Assembly: GCF_030252325.1 (NCBI RefSeq)
Contig: NZ_CP126981.1
Coordinates: 620,001-684,000 of the forward strand
Direction: 5' to 3'
DNA length: 64,000 bases
Source of the DNA: Candidatus Mycobacterium wuenschmannii
Lineage (GTDB): Bacteria; Actinomycetota; Actinomycetes; Mycobacteriales; Mycobacteriaceae
Shown: positions 46,450 to 54,347 of the stretch, one piece after another
Position numbering within the stretch: the stretch's first letter is position 1
Layout: the number at the start of each line of letters is the position of its first letter
The notes under the pieces: generated by a model
Database searches by the model: none
The model's input: the letters and a program-made list of their open reading frames with translations, nothing else
Told to the model about the DNA's origin: nothing
Translations under genes and position numbers: made by a program

Positions 46450-47796
46450 ATGCCTGGAAACGTGCCAGAGAGTCTGTTCGACGTGCCCGACGGGGACGAT
46501 CTCGGCGGGCCGACACTCGGCGGTTCGGCGGGTGCGCCACTCGCGGTGCGAATGCGGCCCGCCAGTCTCGAAGAGGTCGTGGGCCAAGATCACCTGCTGC
46601 AACCCGGATCGCCCTTGCGACGGCTCGTCGAGGGCTCGGGGATGGCATCGGCCATCCTCTACGGCCCGCCCGGCAGTGGGAAGACGACCTTGGCATCGCT
46701 GGTGTCCCAGGCCACTGGGCGCCGCTTCGAGGCACTGTCTGCGCTGTCGGCCGGCGTCAAGGAGGTCCGCGCCGTCATCGACACCGCGCGGCGCGCGGCC
46801 GCGCACGGCGAACAGACGGTCCTGTTCATCGACGAGGTGCACCGGTTCTCCAAGACCCAGCAGGACGCGTTGCTCGCCGCCGTCGAGAATCGGGTCGTGC
46901 TGTTGGTCGCGGCGACCACTGAGAATCCGTCGTTTTCCGTTGTGGCGCCGCTGTTGTCGCGATCGCTGATCCTGCAGCTGCATCCGTTGACCTCCGATGC
47001 GGTGCGCGTGGTTGTCCAGCGCGCGATCGACGATCCGCGCGGGCTCGGCGGTCGGGTGCAGGTGACGCCCGAGGCCGTCGATCTACTGGTTCGGCTGGCG
47101 GCGGGGGACGCCCGGCGGGCGCTGACCGCGTTGGAGGTCGCGGCCGAGGCGGGGGAGCACGTCACCGTCGACGTCATCGAACAGTCGCTGGACAAGGCCG
47201 CGGTTCGCTACGACCGCGATGGCGATCAGCACTACGACGTGATCAGTGCGTTCATCAAATCCGTACGAGGCAGCGACGTGGACGCCGCCCTGCATTACCT
47301 GGCCCGCATGCTGGTCGCCGGCGAAGATCCGCGCTTCGTCGCGCGCCGGCTGATGATCCTGGCCAGTGAGGACATCGGCATGGCCGATCCGCTGGCGTTG
47401 CAGACCGCGGTTGCCGCGGCGCAGACGGTCGCGCTGATCGGGATGCCCGAAGCCAAGCTGACGCTGGCGCATGCCACCATCTATCTCGCGACGGCGCCGA
47501 AGTCGAACGCCGTTACGTCGGCTATTGGGGCGGCGATGGGGGACATCAGTGCGGGTAAGGCGGGCCTGGTGCCACCGCACCTGCGCGACGGGCATTATTC
47601 GGGTGCGGCGACCCTGGGCAACGCCCAAGGCTACAAGTACTCCCATGACGACCCCGATGGGGTTGTGCCACAACAGTATCCGCCCGACGAGCTGGTCGGT
47701 GTCGACTATTATCGCCCGACCGGACGGGGCGCCGAGCGCGACATTGGAACGCGACTGGAGAAGCTACGGGCGATCATCCGCCGCGAACGCCGTTGA
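46450..47796 (+). CDS. rarA: Replication-associated recombination protein RarA/MgsA (AAA+ ATPase)
   Basis: 448 residues, similar in size and place to Rv2559c. Walker [10 protein letters not shown] at about 72-80, Walker [20 protein letters not shown], sensor-1 [10 protein letters not shown], arginine-finger region LLSRSLI, then the RarA/WRNIP1 tetramerisation domain ([41 protein letters not shown]) and the C-terminal YKYSHD...QQYPPDEL...YYRPT. Clamp-loader-related protein acting at stalled replication forks. The ATG at 46450 is used; a GTG at 46462 ([10 protein letters not shown]) is equally plausible. Confidence 0.95.
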   Translation: MPGNVPESLFDVPDGDDLGGPTLGGSAGAPLAVRMRPASLEEVVGQDHLLQPGSPLRRLVEGSGMASAILYGPPGSGKTTLASLVSQATGRRFEALSALSAGVKEVRAVIDTARRAAAHGEQTVLFIDEVHRFSKTQQDALLAAVENRVVLLVAATTENPSFSVVAPLLSRSLILQLHPLTSDAVRVVVQRAIDDPRGLGGRVQVTPEAVDLLVRLAAGDARRALTALEVAAEAGEHVTVDVIEQSLDKAAVRYDRDGDQHYDVISAFIKSVRGSDVDAALHYLARMLVAGEDPRFVARRLMILASEDIGMADPLALQTAVAAAQTVALIGMPEAKLTLAHATIYLATAPKSNAVTSAIGAAMGDISAGKAGLVPPHLRDGHYSGAATLGNAQGYKYSHDDPDGVVPQQYPPDELVGVDYYRPTGRGAERDIGTRLEKLRAIIRRERR

Positions 47797-47817
47797 CCAG
47801 CAGGCGATTCCGCTTAC

Positions 47818-48351
47818 TCAGTCCGGCCTTCCGGGGTACTGGTGATGCTCAGCCACCAGCATTGTTGACGACCATTGTGGGAAACCGGCGATGATGTCGG
47901 CCACCGAGTCGGTCGTGAAGTCCGGAATAGGGCCATCGCCGAGTGCGTCGACGTTGCCCAGATACAGCTCGGCTCGGGCCGCGACGATCGTGGCAGCGTG
48001 GGTACCGCCGGCGGTCCGCAATGTGTAGGCGCCGTCGCTGAATCGTGGCTCCCAGTCTCCCCATCGGGCTTTCCAATCGGTCGAGCCGAGTTGACGGCCG
48101 CCGTCGTCCGACCAGTCGACACTGGCCACGCCGGTGAGAACGGCCAGAGCTGTGTTGTACTCGGGAAAACCGAGCGCGCCGCGCAGGTCTAGCAGCAGGC
48201 CGACGCGACCTCGCTGGGCAGACAGGCGGATGTCGACCAGCTCGGCCTCGTTCAAGGAATCCGATTCGATCAGCGGATTCGCTTGGTCCGTCTGTCGCGA
48301 TGCGACGTCGGGCGTGAAGTGGTAGAGCTGGTCGATCGAGTAGGAACCCAC
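47818..48351 (-). CDS. Hypothetical cytosolic protein
   Basis: 177 residues, no signal peptide, no membrane helix. Acidic, with EAELVDIRLSAQRGRVGLLLDLRGAL in the first third and ELYLGNVDALGDGPIPDFTTDSVADIIAGFPQWSSTMLV near the end; a Trp-rich middle (DWKARWGDWEPRFSDGAYTL). I do not recognise the family; the fold reads as mainly beta. It lies in the same relative position as the Rv2557/Rv2558 pair downstream of the rarA homologue, but I cannot confirm relatedness. Convergent with rarA. Confidence 0.6.
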   Translation of the reverse strand: MGSYSIDQLYHFTPDVASRQTDQANPLIESDSLNEAELVDIRLSAQRGRVGLLLDLRGALGFPEYNTALAVLTGVASVDWSDDGGRQLGSTDWKARWGDWEPRFSDGAYTLRTAGGTHAATIVAARAELYLGNVDALGDGPIPDFTTDSVADIIAGFPQWSSTMLVAEHHQYPGRPD

Positions 48352-48394
48352 GTCCCAATCCTTTCAGCGGCCATGACGATCGCGAGATCTGACG

Positions 48395-48997
48395 TCACAA
48401 CGGGATGTGCCAATACGGGTCGCTCGGCTTAACAGTCTGCCCGGTATGGGGATTCACGGCCTGGCCCGAAATATTTTGGTAGCTCGCATAGCCGGTGGGT
48501 TGCGGATAGGGGCCGCCGGTAACCGGCTCCATGACCCGAATGGTCTCCACGCGTGGGTCCAGGCCTGGCGCGCCCTGGATCGGGTAATTCCATCCCTTGC
48601 CGCTTTTTGCCCGCGTCCCCGGTGCGCCGGGTGGCACGCCCGGAAGATCCTCACCGGTCACCGGGTCTCGCACCGTGACCGGGCGGATTTCGGGCGGTCC
48701 CTTCTGACATGACTTCAGATTGGCGATGATCGTCGCCTTCTCGGCGTTCTGCGCCTCGGCTTCAGCGTTGTAGGCGTTGACCGCAGCCACGTCAGATGCG
48801 TTGGGCGGGTTGGCATTATGCTGATCCACCCGCGCCTTCCAGTCATTGGCGTTTGCCAGCGCCTGCTCGCACGACATCGCCGACGCCACGGGTGCGGCGA
48901 GGACCGGTCCACTCAACATCGAGACAGCAGCGACAATTGCGAGGATCAGCCTTGGCCGCCAGCTAAGCCGAAAGCGCTCTGCCGTAGTCAGATTCAT
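48395..48997 (-). CDS. Hypothetical exported protein
   Basis: 200 residues from the ATG at 48997, chosen because it places a normal basic N-terminus (MNLTTAERFRLSWRPR) before the signal helix LILAIVAAVSMLSGPVLAAPVASA; a Met eight codons earlier would be unusual. The mature part has a short helical region with two Cys (SCEQALANANDWKARVDQHNANPPNA and ANLKSCQKGPPE) that probably pair, followed by a Pro/Gly-rich C-terminus of about 110 residues (VRDPVTGEDLPGVPPGAPG, VNPHTGQTVKPSDPYWHIPL). No known domain. Reads in the same direction as the preceding hypothetical gene. Confidence 0.7.
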   Translation of the reverse strand: MNLTTAERFRLSWRPRLILAIVAAVSMLSGPVLAAPVASAMSCEQALANANDWKARVDQHNANPPNASDVAAVNAYNAEAEAQNAEKATIIANLKSCQKGPPEIRPVTVRDPVTGEDLPGVPPGAPGTRAKSGKGWNYPIQGAPGLDPRVETIRVMEPVTGGPYPQPTGYASYQNISGQAVNPHTGQTVKPSDPYWHIPL

Positions 48998-49200
48998 ATC
49001 GGATACGACGATAGGGCACACGCAGCCGGGGCTAGAACGCTATTTTTCGGGTCTCGCCGCAGGCTCGCCTGTCGTAAGCATCGCCGAGACTTCACGCATG
49101 GCGAGGCATGTTGGCGGCTGAGTTGCCGGCACGCCGAACGTCGTCACCGTTATTGGAAGCCATGCGTCGACATCAGGCAACTCGGGTCGGTGGGCTTGAA

Positions 49201-49216
49201 ATCTGATATATCAGAT
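49201..49216. promoter_or_regulatory. Perfect 16-bp palindrome, candidate operator of the monooxygenase operon
   Basis: ATCTGATATATCAGAT is exactly self-complementary and lies 12 bp before the ATG of the monooxygenase gene, in an AT-rich patch. A symmetric site of this size and position suits a dimeric repressor of the GntR/MarR/TetR type (inference); no regulator gene lies next to the operon. It would block the ribosome-binding or promoter region. Confidence 0.6.
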
Positions 49217-49227
49217 GTTAGACATCA

Positions 49228-50580
49228 ATGATGACTTCCCGAAAGATGGCGCTCGTCGCCTTCATGCAAGCTGGCAGCACGTCGGTGTACGCAGGCTCCT
49301 GGCGGCACCCGGCAACCGAACACGGCTACCTCGACGCCTCGTACTACGCCAAGATCGGCCGGACCCTCGAAGAGGGCTGCTTCGACCTGATGTTCTTCGA
49401 CGACCGGCTGGCCATGCCCGGCATCTACGGCGGCTCGGTCGCCGACGCCGTCAAGTACGGCGCGCGGCCGGTCAAGCTGGACCTGTCCATTGTGTTGGGC
49501 GTGCTCGCGCAGGCCACCTCGCACATCGGGCTGGGCGCGACCGGGTCGACTACCTACTACACGCCGTTCCACATCGCCCGGACCTTCGCCACCCTCGACC
49601 ACCTCTCTCGCGGCCGCGCGGCCTGGAACATCGTCACGTCGGTCAACGACAGCGAGGCGCAAAACTTCGGCCTGGAAACGCATTTGGGCCACGACGCCCG
49701 CTACGACCGCGCCGAGGAATTCCTCGAGGCCACCGTCGGATTGTGGGAGACCTGGGAGGACGACGCGATCCTGCACGACCGGGTCAACGGCATCTACGCC
49801 GACCCGGACAAGGTGCACGAGCTACACCACAACGGCGAGTACTTCTCCGTTCGCGGGCCACTCACCGTGCCGCGTACGCCACAGGGCCGCCCGGTGCTGA
49901 TCCAGGCCGGCTCGTCGGGCCGCGGACGTGAATTCGCTTCGCGCTGGGCTGATTTGATCTTCACCGGCGACCCGGGCATCGAGGTTGCCCGTGATCACTA
50001 CGCCGACCAGAAGGCGCGCATCGGCGCCGCGGGTCGCGACCCGGAGTCGGTTAAGCTCTGTCCGATGGCTTATGCAGTGGTCGGTGAGACCGAGGATCAC
50101 GCCAAGGAACGCGAACAGGTGTTCCTCAATGAGCTGGTGCACCCGATGGCCTCGCTGACCCTGCTGTCGGAGTTGATGAACTACGACTTCGCCCAGCACG
50201 ACCTCGACGACCCGATCACCGACGAGCTGATCGCGAACGTGTCCGGAATCCGCGGTCTGGTGCAGAACCTGCGCGCCCATATCGGCGACACGATCACCCT
50301 GCGTGACCTGGCCGGCCACCGCGCGACCCTGTTGCAGGGCCCGCGCTTCGTCGGCACCGGCAAGCAGGTCGCCGACCAGATGGAGGAGTGGTTCCACGGC
50401 GGAGCCTGCGACGGATTCGTCTTGGCCGCAACGCATCTGCCGGGTGCATTCGAAGACGTGGTGCGCATGGTGGTGCCGGAACTGCAGCGCCGCGGGTTGT
50501 TCCGCGATTCCTATGAAGGGTCGACGCTGCGCGACCATCTCGGACTGCCACGGCCGGTCGGCGCGCCCGCCTACGCATGA
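49228..50580 (+). CDS. LLM-class flavin-dependent monooxygenase (NtaA/SnaA/DszA group)
   Basis: 450 residues. TIM-barrel of the bacterial luciferase superfamily, with the NtaA/SnaA/DszA subgroup pattern: ALVAFMQAGSTSVYAGSWRHP at the N-terminus, GLGATGSTTYYTPFHIARTFATLDHLSRGRAAWNIVTSVNDSEAQNFG, RAEEFLEATVGLWETWEDDAI, HNGEYFSVRGPL and QAGSSGRGREFASRWADLIFTG. Uses FMNH2 (or F420) and O2 to oxidise small S-, N- or polycyclic substrates in related enzymes; the substrate here is unknown. First of three genes, tightly linked (its stop overlaps the CoA-transferase start). Starts at the ATG 49228; an adjacent ATG at 49231 is equivalent. Confidence 0.92.
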   Translation: MMTSRKMALVAFMQAGSTSVYAGSWRHPATEHGYLDASYYAKIGRTLEEGCFDLMFFDDRLAMPGIYGGSVADAVKYGARPVKLDLSIVLGVLAQATSHIGLGATGSTTYYTPFHIARTFATLDHLSRGRAAWNIVTSVNDSEAQNFGLETHLGHDARYDRAEEFLEATVGLWETWEDDAILHDRVNGIYADPDKVHELHHNGEYFSVRGPLTVPRTPQGRPVLIQAGSSGRGREFASRWADLIFTGDPGIEVARDHYADQKARIGAAGRDPESVKLCPMAYAVVGETEDHAKEREQVFLNELVHPMASLTLLSELMNYDFAQHDLDDPITDELIANVSGIRGLVQNLRAHIGDTITLRDLAGHRATLLQGPRFVGTGKQVADQMEEWFHGGACDGFVLAATHLPGAFEDVVRMVVPELQRRGLFRDSYEGSTLRDHLGLPRPVGAPAYA

Positions 50581-51764
50581 TGCTCGAGGGGATCCGGGTT
50601 CTCGACGTCGCGACGCTCGCCGCCGCGCCCCTGGCCGCCACCTACCTCGGCGAATTCGGCGCCGAGGTCATCAAGGTCGAGCAACCGGACGGCGGCGACC
50701 CCATCCGCACCTGGGGCAATCAGGTCGACGGTGTCGGCCTGATGTGGAAGTCGTTGTCGCGCAACAAGAGTTCGATAACCCTCAACCTACGGGTTCCGGA
50801 GGGTCAGGCGCTGCTGCGCCGGTTGGCCGCACACGCCGACGTGGTGATCGTCAACACCCGGCCGGCGACCCTGCGCAAGTGGGGTGTGGACTACGAGGCG
50901 CTGCGGGCGGTCAACGACAAGATCGTGATGCTGCACATCACCGGCTACGGGCTGTCCGGGCCGAAAAGTGAACGGCCGGGCTTCGGCACGCTCGGTGAGG
51001 CGATGAGTGGGTTCGCCAACATCACCGGTGCGGAGGGCGGCCCGCCGACGTTGCCGCCGTTCATGCTTGCCGACGGGGTGGCGTCGCTGAACGCCGCGTA
51101 CGCGGTGATGATGGCGCTGTATCACCGCGACGTGCACGGCGCATCGGGCCAACTGATCGACATCAACCTGATCGACCCGCTGGCTCGACTGCTCGAGCAG
51201 ACACTTCTCGGCTACGACCAACTCGGGCTGGTACCGACCAGGGCGGGCAACCGCTGGGACATCTCTGCGCCGCGCAACACCTACCAGACCTCCGACGGCA
51301 AATGGCTGGCAATGTCGGGCAGCTCACCGGCGTTGGCGCTGAGGGTGTTTCGTGCGATCGGGCGCGCCGACCTGGTCGACGACGCCGACTTCTCCGACCC
51401 GCAGCGTCGTCTCGCGCGGGCCCGCGAGGTCGACCAGGTGGTCGCCGACTGGGTGGCCACCAAGACCCTCGACGAGGCGATGGCCGTGCTCGACGCCGCC
51501 GAAGTTGCCGCCGCGCCGGTATACGACATCACTCAGCTGGTCGCCGACGAGCAGCTCACGCACCGGGAGGTTTTCGTCAAGGTCGCCGATGACGAACTCG
51601 GTGCGATGACGGTGCAGGCCCCGGTGCCGCGGTTCTCCGGCGCGACCGGTCGGGTCGGCCATCTCGGCCCGCGGATCGGTGCGAACAACGTCGAGGTGTA
51701 CGGCGAGCTACTGGGCCTGAGCGCCAACGACATTGACGACCTGCGCGCCCGCGGCGTGCTGTGA
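50577..51764 (+). CDS. Family III CoA-transferase (CaiB/BaiF)
   Basis: 395 residues. LEGIRVLDVATLAAAPLAATYLGEFGAEVIKVEQPDGGDPIRTWG is the family N-terminus; KSSITLNLRVPEGQALLRRLAAHADVVI, GYGLSGPKSERPGFG and HGASGQLIDINLIDPLARLL follow, with the Asp of the LIDINLID block corresponding to the conserved catalytic region. Transfers CoA between carboxylic acids. Translationally coupled to the monooxygenase gene (ATGA overlap) and 14 bp before the lyase gene, which implies a shared pathway in which an oxidised acid is activated as a CoA ester. Confidence 0.93.
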   Translation: MMLEGIRVLDVATLAAAPLAATYLGEFGAEVIKVEQPDGGDPIRTWGNQVDGVGLMWKSLSRNKSSITLNLRVPEGQALLRRLAAHADVVIVNTRPATLRKWGVDYEALRAVNDKIVMLHITGYGLSGPKSERPGFGTLGEAMSGFANITGAEGGPPTLPPFMLADGVASLNAAYAVMMALYHRDVHGASGQLIDINLIDPLARLLEQTLLGYDQLGLVPTRAGNRWDISAPRNTYQTSDGKWLAMSGSSPALALRVFRAIGRADLVDDADFSDPQRRLARAREVDQVVADWVATKTLDEAMAVLDAAEVAAAPVYDITQLVADEQLTHREVFVKVADDELGAMTVQAPVPRFSGATGRVGHLGPRIGANNVEVYGELLGLSANDIDDLRARGVL

Positions 51765-51778
51765 AAGGAATTCAGTAG

Positions 51779-52687
51779 ATGACGTCACTGCTGCGCCGCT
51801 CGGAACTCGCGGTGCCCGCGGCCAACGACAACATGTTCGCCAAGGCCGCCGCATCCGAAGCCGATCTGGTCTTCCTGGACCTCGAGGACGCCACCGCACC
51901 CGCGCACAAGGAGGCGGCGCGCGGCAAGGCCATCGCCGCGCTCAACGACCTCGACTGGGGGCGCACCGCGCGGGCAATCCGGATCAACGGCCTGGACACC
52001 CCGTGGTGCCACGACGACATCGTCGAGGTCGTGACCGGCGCCCGGAACAACCTCGACACCATCATCATCCCGAAAGCGCTTCGCGCACGCGATGTTTGGT
52101 GGGTGGACGTGTTGCTCTCCCAGCTGGAGGCCAAACTCGGCCTCGACCGGCAGATCCGCCTCGAGGTGTTGATCGAGGAGGTCGAGGGCCTGGCCAACGC
52201 CGAGGAGATCGCCGCCGCCAGCCCGCGCCTGGACGCGGTCATCTTCGGCGTCGGCGACTTCTCGCTGTCGCAGGGTGCCCGGGTGGATACTAACTTCGAT
52301 CCACTCGGCGAGTATCCCGGCGACTTCTGGGCCTACGCCCGCAACAAGGTGATCGTCGCCGCCCGGATCGCCGGCATCGACGCCATCGACGCGCCCTACC
52401 CGGACTACGGGAATCTGGAGGGCTACGAGCGCGACGCGCGACGGGCCGCGCTGATGGGCTACACCGGAAAGTGGTGCATCCACCCGAGCCAGATCGAGGT
52501 GGCCAACGGGGTGTACGCGCCGACCGAGGAGGAGATCGCGCTGGCCGAGCGCAACGTCGCGGCCTACCGCGAAGGTGAGCAAAAAGGCCTCGGCGCGGTC
52601 GGAGTCAACGGTGTGCTGGTCGACGCGGCGCACGTGAAGATGGCGCAAGCCACGCTGGCGCGTGCCGCACTGATCGCCAAAGGCTAA
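51779..52687 (+). CDS. CitE/HpcH-type CoA-ester lyase (aldolase family)
   Basis: 302 residues with TIM-barrel aldolase motifs: RRSELAVPAANDNMFAKAAASEADLVFLDLEDATAP (metal-binding LDLEDA), IRINGLDTPW, DTIIIPKAL, LEVLIEEVEGLANAEEIAAASPRL, VIFGVGDFSLSQGA, and GKWCIHPSQIEVANGVY near the C-terminus. Related enzymes cleave citryl-, malyl- or methylmalyl-type CoA esters. As the third gene of the operon it probably splits the CoA ester produced by the CoA-transferase. Convergent with the TIR gene, 11 bp between stops. Confidence 0.93.
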   Translation: MTSLLRRSELAVPAANDNMFAKAAASEADLVFLDLEDATAPAHKEAARGKAIAALNDLDWGRTARAIRINGLDTPWCHDDIVEVVTGARNNLDTIIIPKALRARDVWWVDVLLSQLEAKLGLDRQIRLEVLIEEVEGLANAEEIAAASPRLDAVIFGVGDFSLSQGARVDTNFDPLGEYPGDFWAYARNKVIVAARIAGIDAIDAPYPDYGNLEGYERDARRAALMGYTGKWCIHPSQIEVANGVYAPTEEEIALAERNVAAYREGEQKGLGAVGVNGVLVDAAHVKMAQATLARAALIAKG

Positions 52688-52697
52688 CTGGCCGGGG

Positions 52698-54281
52698 CTA
52701 TTTCGTCCCATTCGGGTCTTTGACCGCGCCGACGATCTGGTCGACGATCCGGTTTGCCTGGTCGGTGATCTCGAAACCACACGCCTTGACGTCGACCACG
52801 TAGTTGGACACCGTGCTCAGCGCCCGCTGGCAGGTGTAGCCGGGATCGCCGACCTTGGTGTAGGTCAGCAGGACCTTCGGTGCCTCACCGGTGGGCGAGT
52901 TGATCGTCCAGGTGTATTTGCGGCGATCGGTGTAGGTGACGGTTGCGGTCTTGCCGCTGCACGCCTTCCACTGATCGGCGGCCTTGGCAACGAAGTTGAA
53001 CGGCTGGTCGGAGTTCGCCGGGAAGATCGCGACGTCCTGATCGACGAACTGGTTCTTGCTCTCGCCGGCCCGCGGCAGCCCGCCGGGCTTCTGCAGCGTC
53101 CGCCAGGCCAGACCCAGTTCACCGCTGTCCTGGTAGGTGCTTGTCAGCCCGGGGTACAGCGCGCCCATGCAGTCCGCCGCCGAGACGTCGATCGTGCTGC
53201 TCTGCTTCATCGCCTGGTTGCCGCGCTCGACGGTCTTCATGTCCGAGGCGCCCATCACCGCATTGATCTCGGTGTCGTTGAGCAGCATCGCGTCCAGCGG
53301 GTTGGCCGCCGGTTTGGTCAGGACCACCTTGAGCGCCACCCCGGCCACGACGGCGACGACGACGCCGGCGATCGCGGCGAAGATCCAGCGGCGCCGCGAC
53401 GGTGGCCGAGTCATACCACTCGGCGGTGGCGGCACCGGCGCGGGCGGTAGGGGAGCGGGCGGCCCCGGCGGCATCGGCTGGGCGGGGAACGACGGCAGCG
53501 ATGGAACCGATTGCAGCGCAGCCGGATCGGCCGTCGCCATCGCCTGCGGAGCCGACATGGTCGGCACGGTCATCGGACCGGAAGTGTGCGCGGTGTTGAA
53601 CGGGACCGTGACCGACGACGTGGCCGGGCCCGCCTCCATGGCGGCCAGGGTGGCATCGATCTCGGTTCGGATCCGCCATGTCACGTCGGGCCGGTCCCGC
53701 AGTTGGCACAGCAGTTGGGTGATGTCCCGGAAGGCGGTCGGATCGTGACGGTCGTCGTCCAGCCGGTCTTTGAGCTCGGTGATCAGCTCGGTCTGCTGAT
53801 GCCGGCTGAGTTCGGGCCGCGAGAGCGCGGCGGCCAGGCGCATCAGGTAGGCGAACGGCACGGGCGGCTCGGGGGGTTGCGGCCAGGGCAGCGGCGGGAT
53901 CTGCGACTGGCGCTGCTGCACCGAGGACAGCAGCCGAAGGGTGCTCTGCTTGTCGGGTTGGCGGAAGTCGAGGATCTGGCGCGCCGCGAGCGGCGTGACG
54001 CGCAGGCTGTCGACCGGACCGATCTGGACCGGCAGGATGGGCCGGCGCAGTGCCTCGGCGTAGTTCAACTCGGCTTGGCACGGCTTGGATGCCAGGGAGT
54101 TGTTGGAGACCGCGACGATGAACACCTCGGAGCGGCGGATCTGCTCGAGGATGGCGTGCCACCACGCCTCGCCGCCGCCCAGCTTGTCGTCCCACCACAC
54201 CTGCTGGCGCGCGCGACGCAGCGATGTCAGGAGTGGCTCGATGAGCGCCCTGTCCTGACTGGCGTAGCTGACGAAGAGCAT
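52698..54281 (-). CDS. TIR-domain protein with membrane helix and PknH-like extracytoplasmic sensor
   Basis: 527 residues. Residues 1-115: TIR domain (LFVSYASQDRALIEPLLTSL box 1; VWWDDKLGGGEAWWHAI; CQAELNYAEAL, with Glu71 at the position of the NADase catalytic Glu). Residues about 145-220: helical linker (RHQQTELITELKDRLDDD). Residues about 225-298: Pro/Ala-rich spacer. Residues about 299-321: one membrane helix. Residues about 326-520: extracytoplasmic domain with Cys371, Cys441, Cys484 and Cys501, matching the PknH-type sensor domain with two disulfides. The TIR is thus cytoplasmic at the N-terminus. It could consume NAD or produce a nucleotide signal in response to an external cue. No Tat or Sec cleavage site; the ATG at 54281 is the first Met. 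Codirectional with, and 66 bp downstream of, the RyR gene. Confidence 0.88.
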   Translation of the reverse strand: MLFVSYASQDRALIEPLLTSLRRARQQVWWDDKLGGGEAWWHAILEQIRRSEVFIVAVSNNSLASKPCQAELNYAEALRRPILPVQIGPVDSLRVTPLAARQILDFRQPDKQSTLRLLSSVQQRQSQIPPLPWPQPPEPPVPFAYLMRLAAALSRPELSRHQQTELITELKDRLDDDRHDPTAFRDITQLLCQLRDRPDVTWRIRTEIDATLAAMEAGPATSSVTVPFNTAHTSGPMTVPTMSAPQAMATADPAALQSVPSLPSFPAQPMPPGPPAPLPPAPVPPPPSGMTRPPSRRRWIFAAIAGVVVAVVAGVALKVVLTKPAANPLDAMLLNDTEINAVMGASDMKTVERGNQAMKQSSTIDVSAADCMGALYPGLTSTYQDSGELGLAWRTLQKPGGLPRAGESKNQFVDQDVAIFPANSDQPFNFVAKAADQWKACSGKTATVTYTDRRKYTWTINSPTGEAPKVLLTYTKVGDPGYTCQRALSTVSNYVVDVKACGFEITDQANRIVDQIVGAVKDPNGTK

Positions 54282-54347
54282 GAATTTTTCCCTGGGGCGT
54301 ACCTAAAATTTTCCGAAGTATAAGGTCCGGTAACGCTGATCACCTGG

